A DNA stretch of 64,000 nt from Herpetosiphon aurantiacus DSM 785 (GTDB lineage Bacteria; Chloroflexota; Chloroflexia; Chloroflexales; Herpetosiphonaceae), in contig CP000875.1 in the NCBI GenBank assembly GCA_000018565.1, forward strand, positions 3,425,199 to 3,489,198. Direction: 5' to 3'. The number at the start of each line of letters is the position of its first letter. Within the stretch, counting starts at the first letter, position 1. Below are positions 8,215-17,179 of the stretch, piece by piece. Below the pieces are notes generated by a model, which was not told where the DNA came from, searched no databases, and worked only from the letters and a program-made list of their open reading frames with translations. A program made the translations under genes and the position numbers.

Positions 8215-10740
8215 ATGGATCGGCCCAGCGTTTCGATCATTGTGATCAATTTCAATGGTAAAAAACACCTCGTTGATTGTTTAAATTCGTTGTTTGTTCA
8301 GCGCTACCCAAGCAGTGCGCTTGAAATAATTGTCGTCGATAATGCCTCGCACGATGGCTCCTGCGACTTACTTCGTCAGCAATTTCCCAAGGTTCGTTTA
8401 ATTGAAAATCGTGAGAATCTGGGTTTTGCTCCGGCAGTCAATCAGGCGGTACGGCTCAGTCAAGCCCAATATGTTGCCTTGATCAATAACGATGCCAAAG
8501 CCGATCCCAACTGGATCGAGCATTTAGTTGCCGATATCGAAGCGCATAAAGCCGAAAAGGTAATTGCGGTTGGGGCAAAAATGCTCGATTGGGAAGGCCA
8601 ACAGATTGATTTTATCCAAGCGGCGTTGAATGTCTTTGGCCATGGCAATCAGCCATTTACGCGCATGCCAACTGCTAGCATCGCAGGCCAAGCTGGCCCA
8701 CAACTCTTTGCTTGTGGCGGGGCTATGCTGGCCGATCGGGCGTTTTTTTTGGCAATTGGCGGCTTCGACGAAAGCTATTTTGCCTATTTTGAAGATGTCG
8801 ATTTTGGCTGGCGAGCATGGTTGTTGGGCTACCAAATTCGTTTTAATCCATCAGCGCTGGTCTATCATCGCCAACATGCCACCGCCAACACTATGGGCGG
8901 ACATCAAATTCGCGCCTTACTTGAGCGCAACGCCCTACGCACCATCATCAAACATTATGCCGATGAGCAATTGTGGCGCATTCTGCCAGCTGCCATTTTG
9001 CTGATTATTCAGCGTAGTTTGCTCGATGGCAGCGGTGGCTTTGATCGCAAAGAATTCGATTTACGGCTGCGCAAACAGGGCGACCAAACCAGCACCATGC
9101 AAGTTCCCAAGATTATGTTGAGTTACATCGCGGCTTTGGGCGATGTGCTTGATGGCTGGGATAGCTTGTGGGCTGAGCGTGAACGCTTGCAAACGCTTCG
9201 CCAACGTAGCGATGCTGAATTATTTAATTTGTTTGAACAACCATTTGGCCTGATCGATCTTGATGTGCGTTTGCATATGCAGCAGCAAACCATGGTTGAA
9301 AGCTTTAAATTGCGAGAACTTATGCCCAACCCAACCACGAATGTGCTGATTGTCAGCATTGATCCCTTGCAAGCAGCCTTGGCTGGCCCGGCGATTCGCA
9401 GCGTGCAAATTGCCAAACAACTGAGCCACTCCTGCAAAGTTGTGCTAGCAGCGCCCGATCAGGCCGATCTTGCCATTCCAAATGTTCAAACCATCGCCTT
9501 TCCTAGCAACGATGGCCGCAGCTTGGGTGAGTTGGCGCTAAATGCCGAGGTCATTATTGTTCAAGGCTATAGTTTGCAAAAATATCCCCAATTGCTGAAT
9601 GCTGAACGCATTTTGGTGGTCGATCTCTACGATCCCTTCCATTTTGAAGCCCTTGAATTAGCCGAACGCCGTGGCCTCAGTTTAGAACGAGCGCTTGAAC
9701 TGAATGATGCCAGCGTGGCAGCCTTGACGCAACAACTAGCGCTTGGCGATTTCTTTATCTGTGCCAGCGAACGCCAACGTGATTTGTGGCTGGGAGCCTT
9801 GACCGTTAGCAAGCGCTTGACTCCCGAACACTATCGCAATGATCCAACCTTACGCAAGTTGATCGATATTGTGCCATTTGGCTTGCCCAGTGAGCCACCC
9901 CAAGCCACTCAGCCAGTGATGCGTGGCGTAATTGAGGGCATTCAGCAAAACGATGTAATTGCATTATGGGGCGGCGGCATCTGGGAATGGCTTGATCCAT
10001 TGACGATCATTCGGGCCATGGCCGAATTGCAGCAGAGCCACCCCCAATTAAAGCTGGTCTTTATGGGTGGGCAACACCCGAATACCCAAGATGTTGGGGT
10101 GATGCAGCGGTATAGCGAAGCAGTTGAGCTAGCAAAACAGCTGGGTTTATACGCCAAAACGGTCTTTTTCAATCAAACATGGGTCGCCTATGATCAACGG
10201 GTCAACTATTTGCTTGAGGCCGATTTAGGAGTTAGCGCTCATCATAATCATACTGAAACCCGTTTTGCCTTTCGCACGCGATTGCTCGATTACCTCTGGG
10301 CCAGCTTGCCAATGATCGTTTCGGCAGGCGATAGTTTGGCCGATTTGGTGCAGCAACAACAGCTTGGTCAGGTTGTCGCAATCGAAGATGTCCAGGGCTG
10401 GGTCGCCGCTTTAACCCATGCCGCCGATCATCCTTCCGATCGTCAGCAACGCCAAGCCCAATTTGCCAACATTCAACAAGCCTATACCTGGGAACAAGCT
10501 TGTGCGCCGTTGGTCGAGTTTTGTCGCCAACCACAGTATGCTGCCGATAAACGCCGCAACGTCAAAGCCCAAGGCCAACAATCAGGCCAAACCAGCATGC
10601 GCTACCGTATGGATGAGCTTGATCGGGCGGTTGCCGAGAAAAATGAGCATATCGCCCAGCTTGAGCAGCATATCAAAGCGCTAGAAAACGGTAAAGTCAT
10701 GCGCTTGTTAAAGTGGGTCAATCGGTTGCGAAAAAGTTAA
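8215..10740 (+). CDS. Two-domain glycosyltransferase (GT2 plus GT4-like) with C-terminal coiled coil
   Basis: The start is taken as the ATG at 8215 (MDRPSVSIIVINFNGKKHL), since the family begins directly with the GT2 fold. Residues 5-300 form a GT-A family 2 domain resembling rhamnosyltransferases (VDNASHDGS, ENLGFAPAVN, LINNDAKADP, CGGAMLADR, FEDVDFGWR). Residues of about 385-760 form a GT-B domain (LIVSIDPLQAALAGPAIRS, then IALWGGGIWEWLDPLTIIRA and LEADLGVSAHHNHTETRFAF). The last 70 residues are Gln/Lys-rich with heptads (MDELDRAVAEKNEHIAQLEQ), probably a coiled coil. Fused GT2-GT4 enzymes commonly build surface polysaccharide. The gene is divergent from the HAD gene. Confidence 0.88.
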   Translation: MDRPSVSIIVINFNGKKHLVDCLNSLFVQRYPSSALEIIVVDNASHDGSCDLLRQQFPKVRLIENRENLGFAPAVNQAVRLSQAQYVALINNDAKADPNWIEHLVADIEAHKAEKVIAVGAKMLDWEGQQIDFIQAALNVFGHGNQPFTRMPTASIAGQAGPQLFACGGAMLADRAFFLAIGGFDESYFAYFEDVDFGWRAWLLGYQIRFNPSALVYHRQHATANTMGGHQIRALLERNALRTIIKHYADEQLWRILPAAILLIIQRSLLDGSGGFDRKEFDLRLRKQGDQTSTMQVPKIMLSYIAALGDVLDGWDSLWAERERLQTLRQRSDAELFNLFEQPFGLIDLDVRLHMQQQTMVESFKLRELMPNPTTNVLIVSIDPLQAALAGPAIRSVQIAKQLSHSCKVVLAAPDQADLAIPNVQTIAFPSNDGRSLGELALNAEVIIVQGYSLQKYPQLLNAERILVVDLYDPFHFEALELAERRGLSLERALELNDASVAALTQQLALGDFFICASERQRDLWLGALTVSKRLTPEHYRNDPTLRKLIDIVPFGLPSEPPQATQPVMRGVIEGIQQNDVIALWGGGIWEWLDPLTIIRAMAELQQSHPQLKLVFMGGQHPNTQDVGVMQRYSEAVELAKQLGLYAKTVFFNQTWVAYDQRVNYLLEADLGVSAHHNHTETRFAFRTRLLDYLWASLPMIVSAGDSLADLVQQQQLGQVVAIEDVQGWVAALTHAADHPSDRQQRQAQFANIQQAYTWEQACAPLVEFCRQPQYAADKRRNVKAQGQQSGQTSMRYRMDELDRAVAEKNEHIAQLEQHIKALENGKVMRLLKWVNRLRKS

Positions 10741-10754
10741 AGGGCAGAGCTTTT

Positions 10755-10816
10755 AACCACGAAGAGCACGAAGAACGCCATAACCACTCCTTTGTGTAGC
10801 TGCGTGCCCTTTGTGG
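10755..10816. repeat. Short interspersed CGAAG/CTTCG repeat, copy 1
   Basis: The intergenic stretch contains ACCACGAAGAGCACGAAGAA and, in inverted form, TGCGTGCCCTTTGTGGAT. The same motif recurs near 24440-24466 and 59730-59768. Such strings occur between genes and look like a low-complexity dispersed repeat rather than a regulatory site. Confidence 0.55.
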
Positions 10817-10817
10817 A

Positions 10818-11732
10818 TCAAAAATCAAACGCACCAATCAAATACCGATGATCAGATACGCCAGCCCCTGTTTCAAGCTGGATTGGACGGATTGCTGCGT
10901 TATGCCAGATATAGTCGATGCGGACTATGGGCGGATGCCACGATCGCTGCGGCCAACTAAAACCCATACCCACCCCGCGTTCGTGCCAACTATCACCCCA
11001 AACCGTGTTCAACGCCGCATAGCCCGCCTGTTGCTCAACCGTATTAAAATCGCCAGCCAAGAGCACTGGCTCGGTTGTTTGGCCAAAATCAGCGATCATT
11101 TGCCCAATCGCTGCCTCTTCACGCTCACGCTCGAACCTGAGCCAACGAATCGGGCTATGCTCAATATGCACATTCACCAAAATTAAGGGTTGTTGGGGGT
11201 GCTGCACGCGATAGGCTCGCCGATAGCATTGCCAATAGGCACATGGATGAATCAGCGCAAACGGCCATTTGCTCCACAAGGCCAAATCGGCTGGTTGTGC
11301 CGCTCCGCTCGCTGGGCGAAATTCAACATACGGATACTTGCTAGCCAAGGCTGTTTGTAATGGTTTACCCAAACCGACATCGACTTCTTGCAGGGCAATT
11401 AAATCGGGTTGTTCATCATCGATCACTCGTAGAATATCAACGCTATTTAAATTCCAACCAGCTACATTCCAACTGAGCAGGCGTAAGGCTGGCGTTGTAT
11501 CGGGTCTTGGTTGAGGTAACCAACGCTCAGCATACAACCAAAGCCAGATCAAACCGATAAAGATTGCCATTACACTCAGCCAGCGCCGCCGTTGCGGAAT
11601 TGCCCACAGCAATAATGGCAGGGCTGGCGCAAAAAACCATGGTTGCAGCACGCTCAGCAGATCAATCACATTGCTGTAACTTAGGCCTAGCCCAAACAAC
11701 CACAAGCCTAGCCAAAACCGTGGCCAACTCAT
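10818..11732 (-). CDS. Membrane-anchored endonuclease/exonuclease/phosphatase-family protein
   Basis: The start is set at 11732, where ATGA overlaps the stop of the upstream permease gene, giving 304 residues. The N-terminus has two to three membrane helices (residues about 5-75). The EEP fold follows: LLSWNVAGWNLNS, LIALQEVDVG, VLLAGDFNTV, RIDYIWHN and the terminal SDHRYLIG, which supply the conserved Asn, Glu, Asp and His residues of the metal-dependent phosphodiesterase active site. Substrates in this superfamily range from DNA to phospholipids. The membrane anchor and outward topology suggest an extracytoplasmic phosphodiester or lipid head-group substrate, but this is inference. Confidence 0.85.
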   Translation of the reverse strand: MSWPRFWLGLWLFGLGLSYSNVIDLLSVLQPWFFAPALPLLLWAIPQRRRWLSVMAIFIGLIWLWLYAERWLPQPRPDTTPALRLLSWNVAGWNLNSVDILRVIDDEQPDLIALQEVDVGLGKPLQTALASKYPYVEFRPASGAAQPADLALWSKWPFALIHPCAYWQCYRRAYRVQHPQQPLILVNVHIEHSPIRWLRFEREREEAAIGQMIADFGQTTEPVLLAGDFNTVEQQAGYAALNTVWGDSWHERGVGMGFSWPQRSWHPPIVRIDYIWHNAAIRPIQLETGAGVSDHRYLIGAFDF

Positions 11733-13747
11733 GCGCGGCGTGCTCGTGCGCGATACCACACTGTCAAATAGAGCATCAAACCAAAACTGAGAAAATTCGC
11801 GCCACGCGGATTAATCGCGCTCCACAGCCAATTGCCAGTTTGCTCGCGTAAATCATCAAACAATTTACCAAGCTTGGGAATCAGCAATAAATCGTAGCCC
11901 AACACCAAACATGTGGCGATCAACGGGGCAATAATTCGCCGCGAACCTGCCAAAACCACAATAATTAAGGCAATTGCCGAAACTCGAAATTCGGCCAACG
12001 TCGGCGAGATATAGCTAAAACTGACTGCGAACAGGCCACCAGCCAAGGCCGCCACGCCGCCACCCCAAGCATACGCCAAGCGTTTGAGCGCCACAGGTGC
12101 AACCCCAACACTGGCCGCTGCCAATTCATCGCTGGCCAAGGCCGCCAAAGCTCGCCCATAATGCGAACGCACCAAGTTATAGCCCAAGATGCCAACGCCA
12201 CAGGTGATTGCTAACACTGCATAATAGGTCGCGCTAGGCGTAGCCAAATCTAAGCCAAAAATTTGCAGGTTAGGCACGCCCGAAATGCCGCTTGAGCCAT
12301 TGGTCAGGCTGCGCCAATTTTGCAACACGCGCTGTGCAATTACGCCAAGTGCAAAGGTAACAATTGCCAACAGTTCATTATCAAGCCGTGCTGCTAAAAG
12401 CCCAATCAGCCAACCAAATAGGCTGCCGCCAATCCCACAAACCAGTAAAATTCCCGCCAACTCGCCCGAGGCGAGCCATGTTTGCCAACCGCCATGCAAG
12501 CCCGTGCTCATTAATCCGACCAAATAAGCGCCCAATACAAATGGCGCAGCATAGCCTAAATCTAGCATGCCGCCCCAGCCAACAATCAGGTTTAAGCCCA
12601 ACGCCAGCAAGCCATAAATCAAGATCTGAATCGCAGCAACTTGAATACCCAATTCAAACCAGGCATTCAGCAACGGCACACAGGCCAAGAATGCTGGCAC
12701 AATCAGCCAACGCCAGTTTTGCCGAACCGCTTGGACACTGCCAACCAAGGCCGAATTAATCGGGCTATCTTCTATTTTTGGTTGTTGGCGCAGCACCACC
12801 AGCAGCACCAACAAACCAAGCGTAAGCGCTGGAGTCCACTGGGCGGCGATAAAATAATCGCTGAAGGCCGCCAAAATGCCCAAGGCCAAGCCACTCAACA
12901 ATGCTCCCAGTGGCCTGCCAACGCCACCCAATAATGCAGCAGTAAAGGCAATTAAGCCACTTTGCGCCCCGTAATTGGTGTAAGGCGCAGTGTAATACAG
13001 GCTAAAGAGCAAGGCCGCTAAGCCCGCCAAAGCACCACCAAGCGCAAAAACTTGACGCAAGGTTGCGCTGTAGTTGATGCCACACAACTGGGCCATGGTC
13101 GGGTCGGCGGCGCTAGCTTGGAGCTTCCAGCCAAAGCGGGTTCGCTGCAACAGCCAATGCAAGCCTAGCGCCACACTCACTGCCGCCGCCAGCACAATCA
13201 AATCTTTGCCTTGTAAAATTAGCGCCGCATCGCCAAACAAATTGCCATGCGGCAACAGATCAGGCACATTAATGCGGGCTACTTCGGGAATGCCAGGCAC
13301 ACTGCGATGTTCGCCTGGAATGACGGCGTTGGTCAGGGTACGCACAAACAAAGCGGCTTGGTAGAGCATAAATGAAATGCCAAGGGTCGCCATCAACGGG
13401 GCTAAACGCGAAGCCCCTCGAAAAGGCCGAAAGCCAATTTGTTCGATGAGCAGGCCTGTGCCTGCTCCAACCACTGCACAAATGGCCAGCACTACCAGCA
13501 ATCCTAGTCCAATCGAGAGCCATGAAGCGCCAACTTGCAAGCCCAAAATCGTGATTGATTCGGCTGCCAAAACCGTGAGCAAGGAAAATAAATCGCCATG
13601 GGCAAAATTGAGCATGCGCACAACGCTATACACCAGCGTCACACTGATCGCATTCAGGGCGATAATTGCCCCATTGGCCAAGCCAAAAATCACCAATTGC
13701 AGCAAAAGCTGGCTACACGAAAACTGGGCACTACCACAAGCAGTCAT
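11729..13747 (-). CDS. Fused branched-chain amino acid-type ABC permease (LivH-LivM fusion)
   Basis: The start at 13747 has GGGGGA upstream and gives 672 residues. Residues 1-300 resemble LivH (NGAIIALNAISVTLVYSVVRMLNFAHGD is interrupted here only by length limits; key part VRMLNFAHGDLFSL). Residues from about 340 resemble LivM (GLNLIVGWGGMLDLGYAAPF, then GRALAALASDELAAASVGV). Both halves have about eight helices and the family's EAA-like cytoplasmic loops. The protein would form the whole membrane channel of a hydrophobic amino acid, urea or amide importer. No LivF/LivG ATPase or LivK binding protein is adjacent, so partners must be encoded elsewhere. The neighbouring EEP gene is translationally coupled. 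Confidence 0.88.
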   Translation of the reverse strand: MTACGSAQFSCSQLLLQLVIFGLANGAIIALNAISVTLVYSVVRMLNFAHGDLFSLLTVLAAESITILGLQVGASWLSIGLGLLVVLAICAVVGAGTGLLIEQIGFRPFRGASRLAPLMATLGISFMLYQAALFVRTLTNAVIPGEHRSVPGIPEVARINVPDLLPHGNLFGDAALILQGKDLIVLAAAVSVALGLHWLLQRTRFGWKLQASAADPTMAQLCGINYSATLRQVFALGGALAGLAALLFSLYYTAPYTNYGAQSGLIAFTAALLGGVGRPLGALLSGLALGILAAFSDYFIAAQWTPALTLGLLVLLVVLRQQPKIEDSPINSALVGSVQAVRQNWRWLIVPAFLACVPLLNAWFELGIQVAAIQILIYGLLALGLNLIVGWGGMLDLGYAAPFVLGAYLVGLMSTGLHGGWQTWLASGELAGILLVCGIGGSLFGWLIGLLAARLDNELLAIVTFALGVIAQRVLQNWRSLTNGSSGISGVPNLQIFGLDLATPSATYYAVLAITCGVGILGYNLVRSHYGRALAALASDELAAASVGVAPVALKRLAYAWGGGVAALAGGLFAVSFSYISPTLAEFRVSAIALIIVVLAGSRRIIAPLIATCLVLGYDLLLIPKLGKLFDDLREQTGNWLWSAINPRGANFLSFGLMLYLTVWYRARARRA

Positions 13748-13831
13748 TGTGATTCCCCCAAGCAAAGTGCGATTGTGGAGTTGAGCAGAGGGTTATTTGT
13801 AATGGTTTCTTAGGTTGGTAATAATCGCTAG

Positions 13832-13942
13832 CCCTCACCCCCAACCCCTCTCCCACTGCGGCGGGAGAGGGGAGTTCCCCCCTTCATACTGAGCTATTTC
13901 CCCCTCGCCTCGCTGGCGGGAGAGGGGGCTAGGGGGTGAGGG
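13832..13942. repeat. G/C-rich palindromic intergenic repeat (family A)
   Basis: About 110 bp whose two ends are near-perfect inverted repeats: CCCTCACCCCC at the left and GGGGGTGAGGG at the right, with inner CCCTCTCCC/GGGAGAGGGG arms. The same element recurs at 20099-20200 and, in tandem, at 53010-53390. It carries no ORF and resembles a REP- or MITE-like dispersed element. Confidence 0.8.
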
Positions 13943-13972
13943 CATGTCAACCGAGTTCGCTCTTATGGTAGC

Positions 13973-16060
13973 TTAAGCCGTGTGGCGACGCAAAAAATAC
14001 ATCTGGCTATCGAAGGGTTCTTCGCCAGCAGGTGGCAAATGACAGCCATATAAACCATTAGGCAGCAAAATTCGCGCTTTGGCGGTATCGCGCCATGCCA
14101 CGCCCAAGATTTCTTCACGAATATAGTTCAACAAACTTGGGTCTTCAATTGGGAATAAAACCTCAACTCGGCGATCTAAATTGCGCTCCATCAAATCGGC
14201 GCTGCCAACATACAATTGCTCATCGCCGCCATTGCGAGCATAATACAGACGGCTATGCTCCAAAAAGCGCCCAACAATACTCTTAACTTGGATGGTTTCG
14301 CTCAAGCCTTCAACCCCAGGCCGCAGCGAACACATGCCCCGAACCAGCAATTGAATTTCAACCCCAGCCTGCGAAGCCCGATAGAGCAATTGAATGATGT
14401 TTGGGTCAACCAGCGAATTCATTTTGAAAATTAATTTGCCGCTCCGCCCAGCTTGTTGATGTTGAATCTCGCGCTCGATCATATGGGTCAAGCGGCGGCG
14501 CAAATTGATCGGGGCAATCCACAATTTGCGAAATTGGCTTTGGCGCGAATAGCCCGTCAGAAAATTAAACAAATCCGAGGCATCAGCCCCAAAATCAGGA
14601 TTACAGGTCAGCAAACCAAGGTCGGTATAAATATTGGCAGTCACGGCGTTGTAATTGCCAGTGCCAAGGTGTAAATAACGTGATACGCCATCGCGCTCTT
14701 TACGCACTACCAAGGCCACTTTGCAGTGCGTTTTCAAGCCCATCAAGCCATAAACCACATGTACGCCTTCACGTTCCAAGGCCTTGGCCCATTCAATATT
14801 GTTTTCCTCATCGAAACGTGCCTTGAGTTCGACCAACACCGCCACCTGCTTATCGTTCTCACGCGCTTTGAGCAAGGCTTTAACAATTGGCGAATTCGAG
14901 CCAACCCGATAGAGCGTTTGTTTAATCGCCAACACATTTGGGTCACGTGCCGCTGCTTGCAGAAAATCTACCACTGGCATAAATGAATCATAAGGATGAT
15001 GCAATAGCACATCGCGGCGTTGCACCACATTAAAAATATCTTCGCCAGTTGAGAGCACCGCTGGCACACTGGGCTTGAATGGTGGCAACTTCAACTGCCA
15101 ACGATCCAAGCGCACGACACTCATGAGGCTGCTCAAATCGAGCGAACCATTCAACTGATAAACATCATCGCGCTCAACCTCAAGATTATCGATCAGCAAA
15201 TCGACAATTCGTGGCGGCATGGTTGAGTGAACTGAAAGCTTGGTGACTGAGCCAAAACGGCGTTGACGCACACCTGCCTGAATCGTCTCAAGCAAATCGG
15301 CGGCTTCATCTTCTTCAATTTCGACATCGGCGTTGCGAATCACCCGAAACGTGTAGGCCTCAGAAACCTGTACGCCAGGAAAGAGCGTGCTAATATTTTC
15401 GGCGATAATTTGTTCAAGCCAAGTATAACAAACGGTATTTGGATGCTCGCTGGGCACGCTGACCAAGCGTGGCAACGAAGCCGGCACTTTGATTCGCGCA
15501 AAATGCTCGTCGCTGTCGGGGTCTTGAATCACAACCGCCAAGTTGAGGCTCAAATTAGAAATATGCGGGAAGGGATGGCCTGGATCAAATGCCAAGGGGG
15601 TCAGCACCGGAAAAATCTCATGATCAAAATAATTTTTGAGCCATGCCTGTTGATGAATCGAAAGCTGGCTGTATTCTTGGATAAACACCCCTTCGGCGGC
15701 CAGTTTGGGCTGCAAATCTTGGATGAAACAGGCTCGTTGTAGTTCCATCAAGGGGGCAACTGCTGCCCGAATTGCGCGTAATTGCTCAAGCGGCGTTTTG
15801 CCATCGGCTGAGCGTTCAAAGACCCGCGCCGCAACTTGCTGGCGAATCCCCGAAACCCGAATCATAAAAAACTCATCGAGATTGGTGCTGAAAATCGCCA
15901 AAAATTTCACGCGCTCCAACAATGGCAATGAAGGATCAAGGGCTTCCTCTAAAACGCGCCGATGAAACGCCAACGAACTCAATTCACGATTCAGGAAATT
16001 TCGTGGGTCAGCCAGATTTAGTGGTTCAGCAACTGTGTCGGGTATCAACAACTCAGTCAT
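13973..16060 (-). CDS. ppk1: Polyphosphate kinase 1
   Basis: The start at 16060 gives 695 residues, matching the PPK1 family; the longer frame adds an unrelated N-terminus. PPK1 reversibly makes polyphosphate from ATP. The four domains are visible: N domain beginning NRELSSLAFHRRVLEEA and FLAIFSTNLDEFFMIRVSG, head domain (middle), C1 with PYDSFMPVVDFLQAAARDP and KQTLYRVG, and C2 with GLKTHCKVALVVR carrying the autophosphorylated His and later FLEHSRLYY with the second catalytic His. YVGSADLMERNLDRRVE near the C-terminus is also characteristic. It stands alone, with no adjacent ppx or ppk2. Confidence 0.96.
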   Translation of the reverse strand: MTELLIPDTVAEPLNLADPRNFLNRELSSLAFHRRVLEEALDPSLPLLERVKFLAIFSTNLDEFFMIRVSGIRQQVAARVFERSADGKTPLEQLRAIRAAVAPLMELQRACFIQDLQPKLAAEGVFIQEYSQLSIHQQAWLKNYFDHEIFPVLTPLAFDPGHPFPHISNLSLNLAVVIQDPDSDEHFARIKVPASLPRLVSVPSEHPNTVCYTWLEQIIAENISTLFPGVQVSEAYTFRVIRNADVEIEEDEAADLLETIQAGVRQRRFGSVTKLSVHSTMPPRIVDLLIDNLEVERDDVYQLNGSLDLSSLMSVVRLDRWQLKLPPFKPSVPAVLSTGEDIFNVVQRRDVLLHHPYDSFMPVVDFLQAAARDPNVLAIKQTLYRVGSNSPIVKALLKARENDKQVAVLVELKARFDEENNIEWAKALEREGVHVVYGLMGLKTHCKVALVVRKERDGVSRYLHLGTGNYNAVTANIYTDLGLLTCNPDFGADASDLFNFLTGYSRQSQFRKLWIAPINLRRRLTHMIEREIQHQQAGRSGKLIFKMNSLVDPNIIQLLYRASQAGVEIQLLVRGMCSLRPGVEGLSETIQVKSIVGRFLEHSRLYYARNGGDEQLYVGSADLMERNLDRRVEVLFPIEDPSLLNYIREEILGVAWRDTAKARILLPNGLYGCHLPPAGEEPFDSQMYFLRRHTA

Positions 16061-16167
16061 GGGACGCTTCTTTCCACATTCAAGATCAAAACGGCGTTGC
16101 CATTGTACGGCAAAAAGTGTGCCCCACAACCAGTAAACCTACGACAATGGCTAAATTTAACCAAGGT

Positions 16168-16551
16168 TTAAAGAAAAAACTGATCGCGCCGCTCATCCTC
16201 GTGGATCGCCCCGGTAATCGCTAGAATGCCAATCCAGAAGCCGCGCGACACCCGGTAGCAGAACAATTGAAAAATACTCAGCACGCCAATTAACCCAGCA
16301 GTACCCAGAATTAAATGGTCAGGCCATTGCCAAACCAAAATTAATGCTCCAGCAAAGCCAAGTGCTACGGTGATGGTTAATGAAATCCCCATTGCCCCAG
16401 TACTTTGATCGCCAGTTCCTTCAAAGCGTAAGCCACATGCAGGGCAACCCTCAATTAGGCCAAAAAATGTTTTGAACATGTGCCCATAGCCACATGTGGG
16501 GCAACGCCCACCCAAACCACGCCAGAGCATCAAAAGTGCATTAAACATCAT
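16168..16551 (-). CDS. DUF983 small membrane protein
   Basis: This protein of about 127 residues has the DUF983 signature: an N-terminal zinc-ribbon-like pair (RCPTCGYGHMF and GCPACGLRFEG) followed by two transmembrane helices (about residues 50-100). Its biochemical role is unknown. DUF983 proteins sit near cytochrome oxidase genes in some proteobacteria, but no such context exists here. Three adjacent possible starts (16554 TTG, 16551 ATG, 16548 ATG) follow AAAGG; one of the ATGs is likely. It is followed on the same strand by ppk1 about 100 bp downstream. Confidence 0.85.
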   Translation of the reverse strand: MMFNALLMLWRGLGGRCPTCGYGHMFKTFFGLIEGCPACGLRFEGTGDQSTGAMGISLTITVALGFAGALILVWQWPDHLILGTAGLIGVLSIFQLFCYRVSRGFWIGILAITGAIHEDERRDQFFL

Positions 16552-16795
16552 CAACCTTTCGTTGCTAGATTTGCTAAAACCCGTTGTGAGTAATCCTTAA
16601 GTCCTGTTATAGCCTAGGACAGGCCTAAAAACATGTGCATAGAGATGCTTTATGCTGTATGATAGCGAAAATTACTCCGAAATGAGCAGCAAACTCACGC
16701 TTGCCGAGTAGCAATATCATACGTATAATAGGCACATACTCCATACGCAAGCTTTTGTTGTGGCTCATCTTCGCGTTCGACTTCAGGGAGGCCGC

Positions 16796-17179
16796 TTGGA
16801 CATCGTTAATATTCCAATTCTTAAGATCGAGAACTTTTTAATTGCTTCGGTTCAGGTTGCCCTGTATGACATGCAAGCAATTCAGTTCAAAGACGCGGTT
16901 CTCCAGAAGATCTATGAGACCAAAGCAAAAGGGGTCATCATCGATCTAACGGCGATGGATGTATTAGACAGCTTCGTAGGCCGCTTGATTAGTGATATTG
17001 CGGCGATGGCTCGCCTGATGGGGACAACCGTTGTTATTACAGGGTTGCAACCTGCCGTCGCAATTACGTTGGTGGAGCTTGGGCTTGAGTTGCCTGGTGT
17101 CACAACGGCGCTGAATTTGGAAAAAGGCATCGCTAAGTTGCGGCTGATTACGGAGAACAATGCGGATGGCAATGCCTAA
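16796..17179 (+). CDS. rsbS: RsbS-like STAS-domain antagonist protein
   Basis: I choose the TTG start at 16796, preceded by AGGGAGG, instead of the GTG at 16760. It yields 127 residues beginning MDIVNIPILKIENFLIASVQ and aligns the whole N-terminus with Bacillus RsbS. With this start the phosphorylatable serine in MDVLDSF is Ser59, the same number as in B. subtilis. The single STAS domain (IIDLTAMDVLDSF, then TTVVITGLQPAVAITLVELG) is close to RsbS throughout. RsbS is a stressosome scaffold that sequesters the switch kinase RsbT until phosphorylated. The rsbT homologue overlaps its 3' end, as expected for the S-T pair. No RsbR homologue is adjacent. Confidence 0.88.
   Translation: MDIVNIPILKIENFLIASVQVALYDMQAIQFKDAVLQKIYETKAKGVIIDLTAMDVLDSFVGRLISDIAAMARLMGTTVVITGLQPAVAITLVELGLELPGVTTALNLEKGIAKLRLITENNADGNA

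Noticed and set aside
16760-16795. Longer GTG start for the STAS gene
   Set aside because: No Shine-Dalgarno precedes it, and the added 12 residues have no counterpart in RsbS proteins; the TTG at 16796 is better placed.
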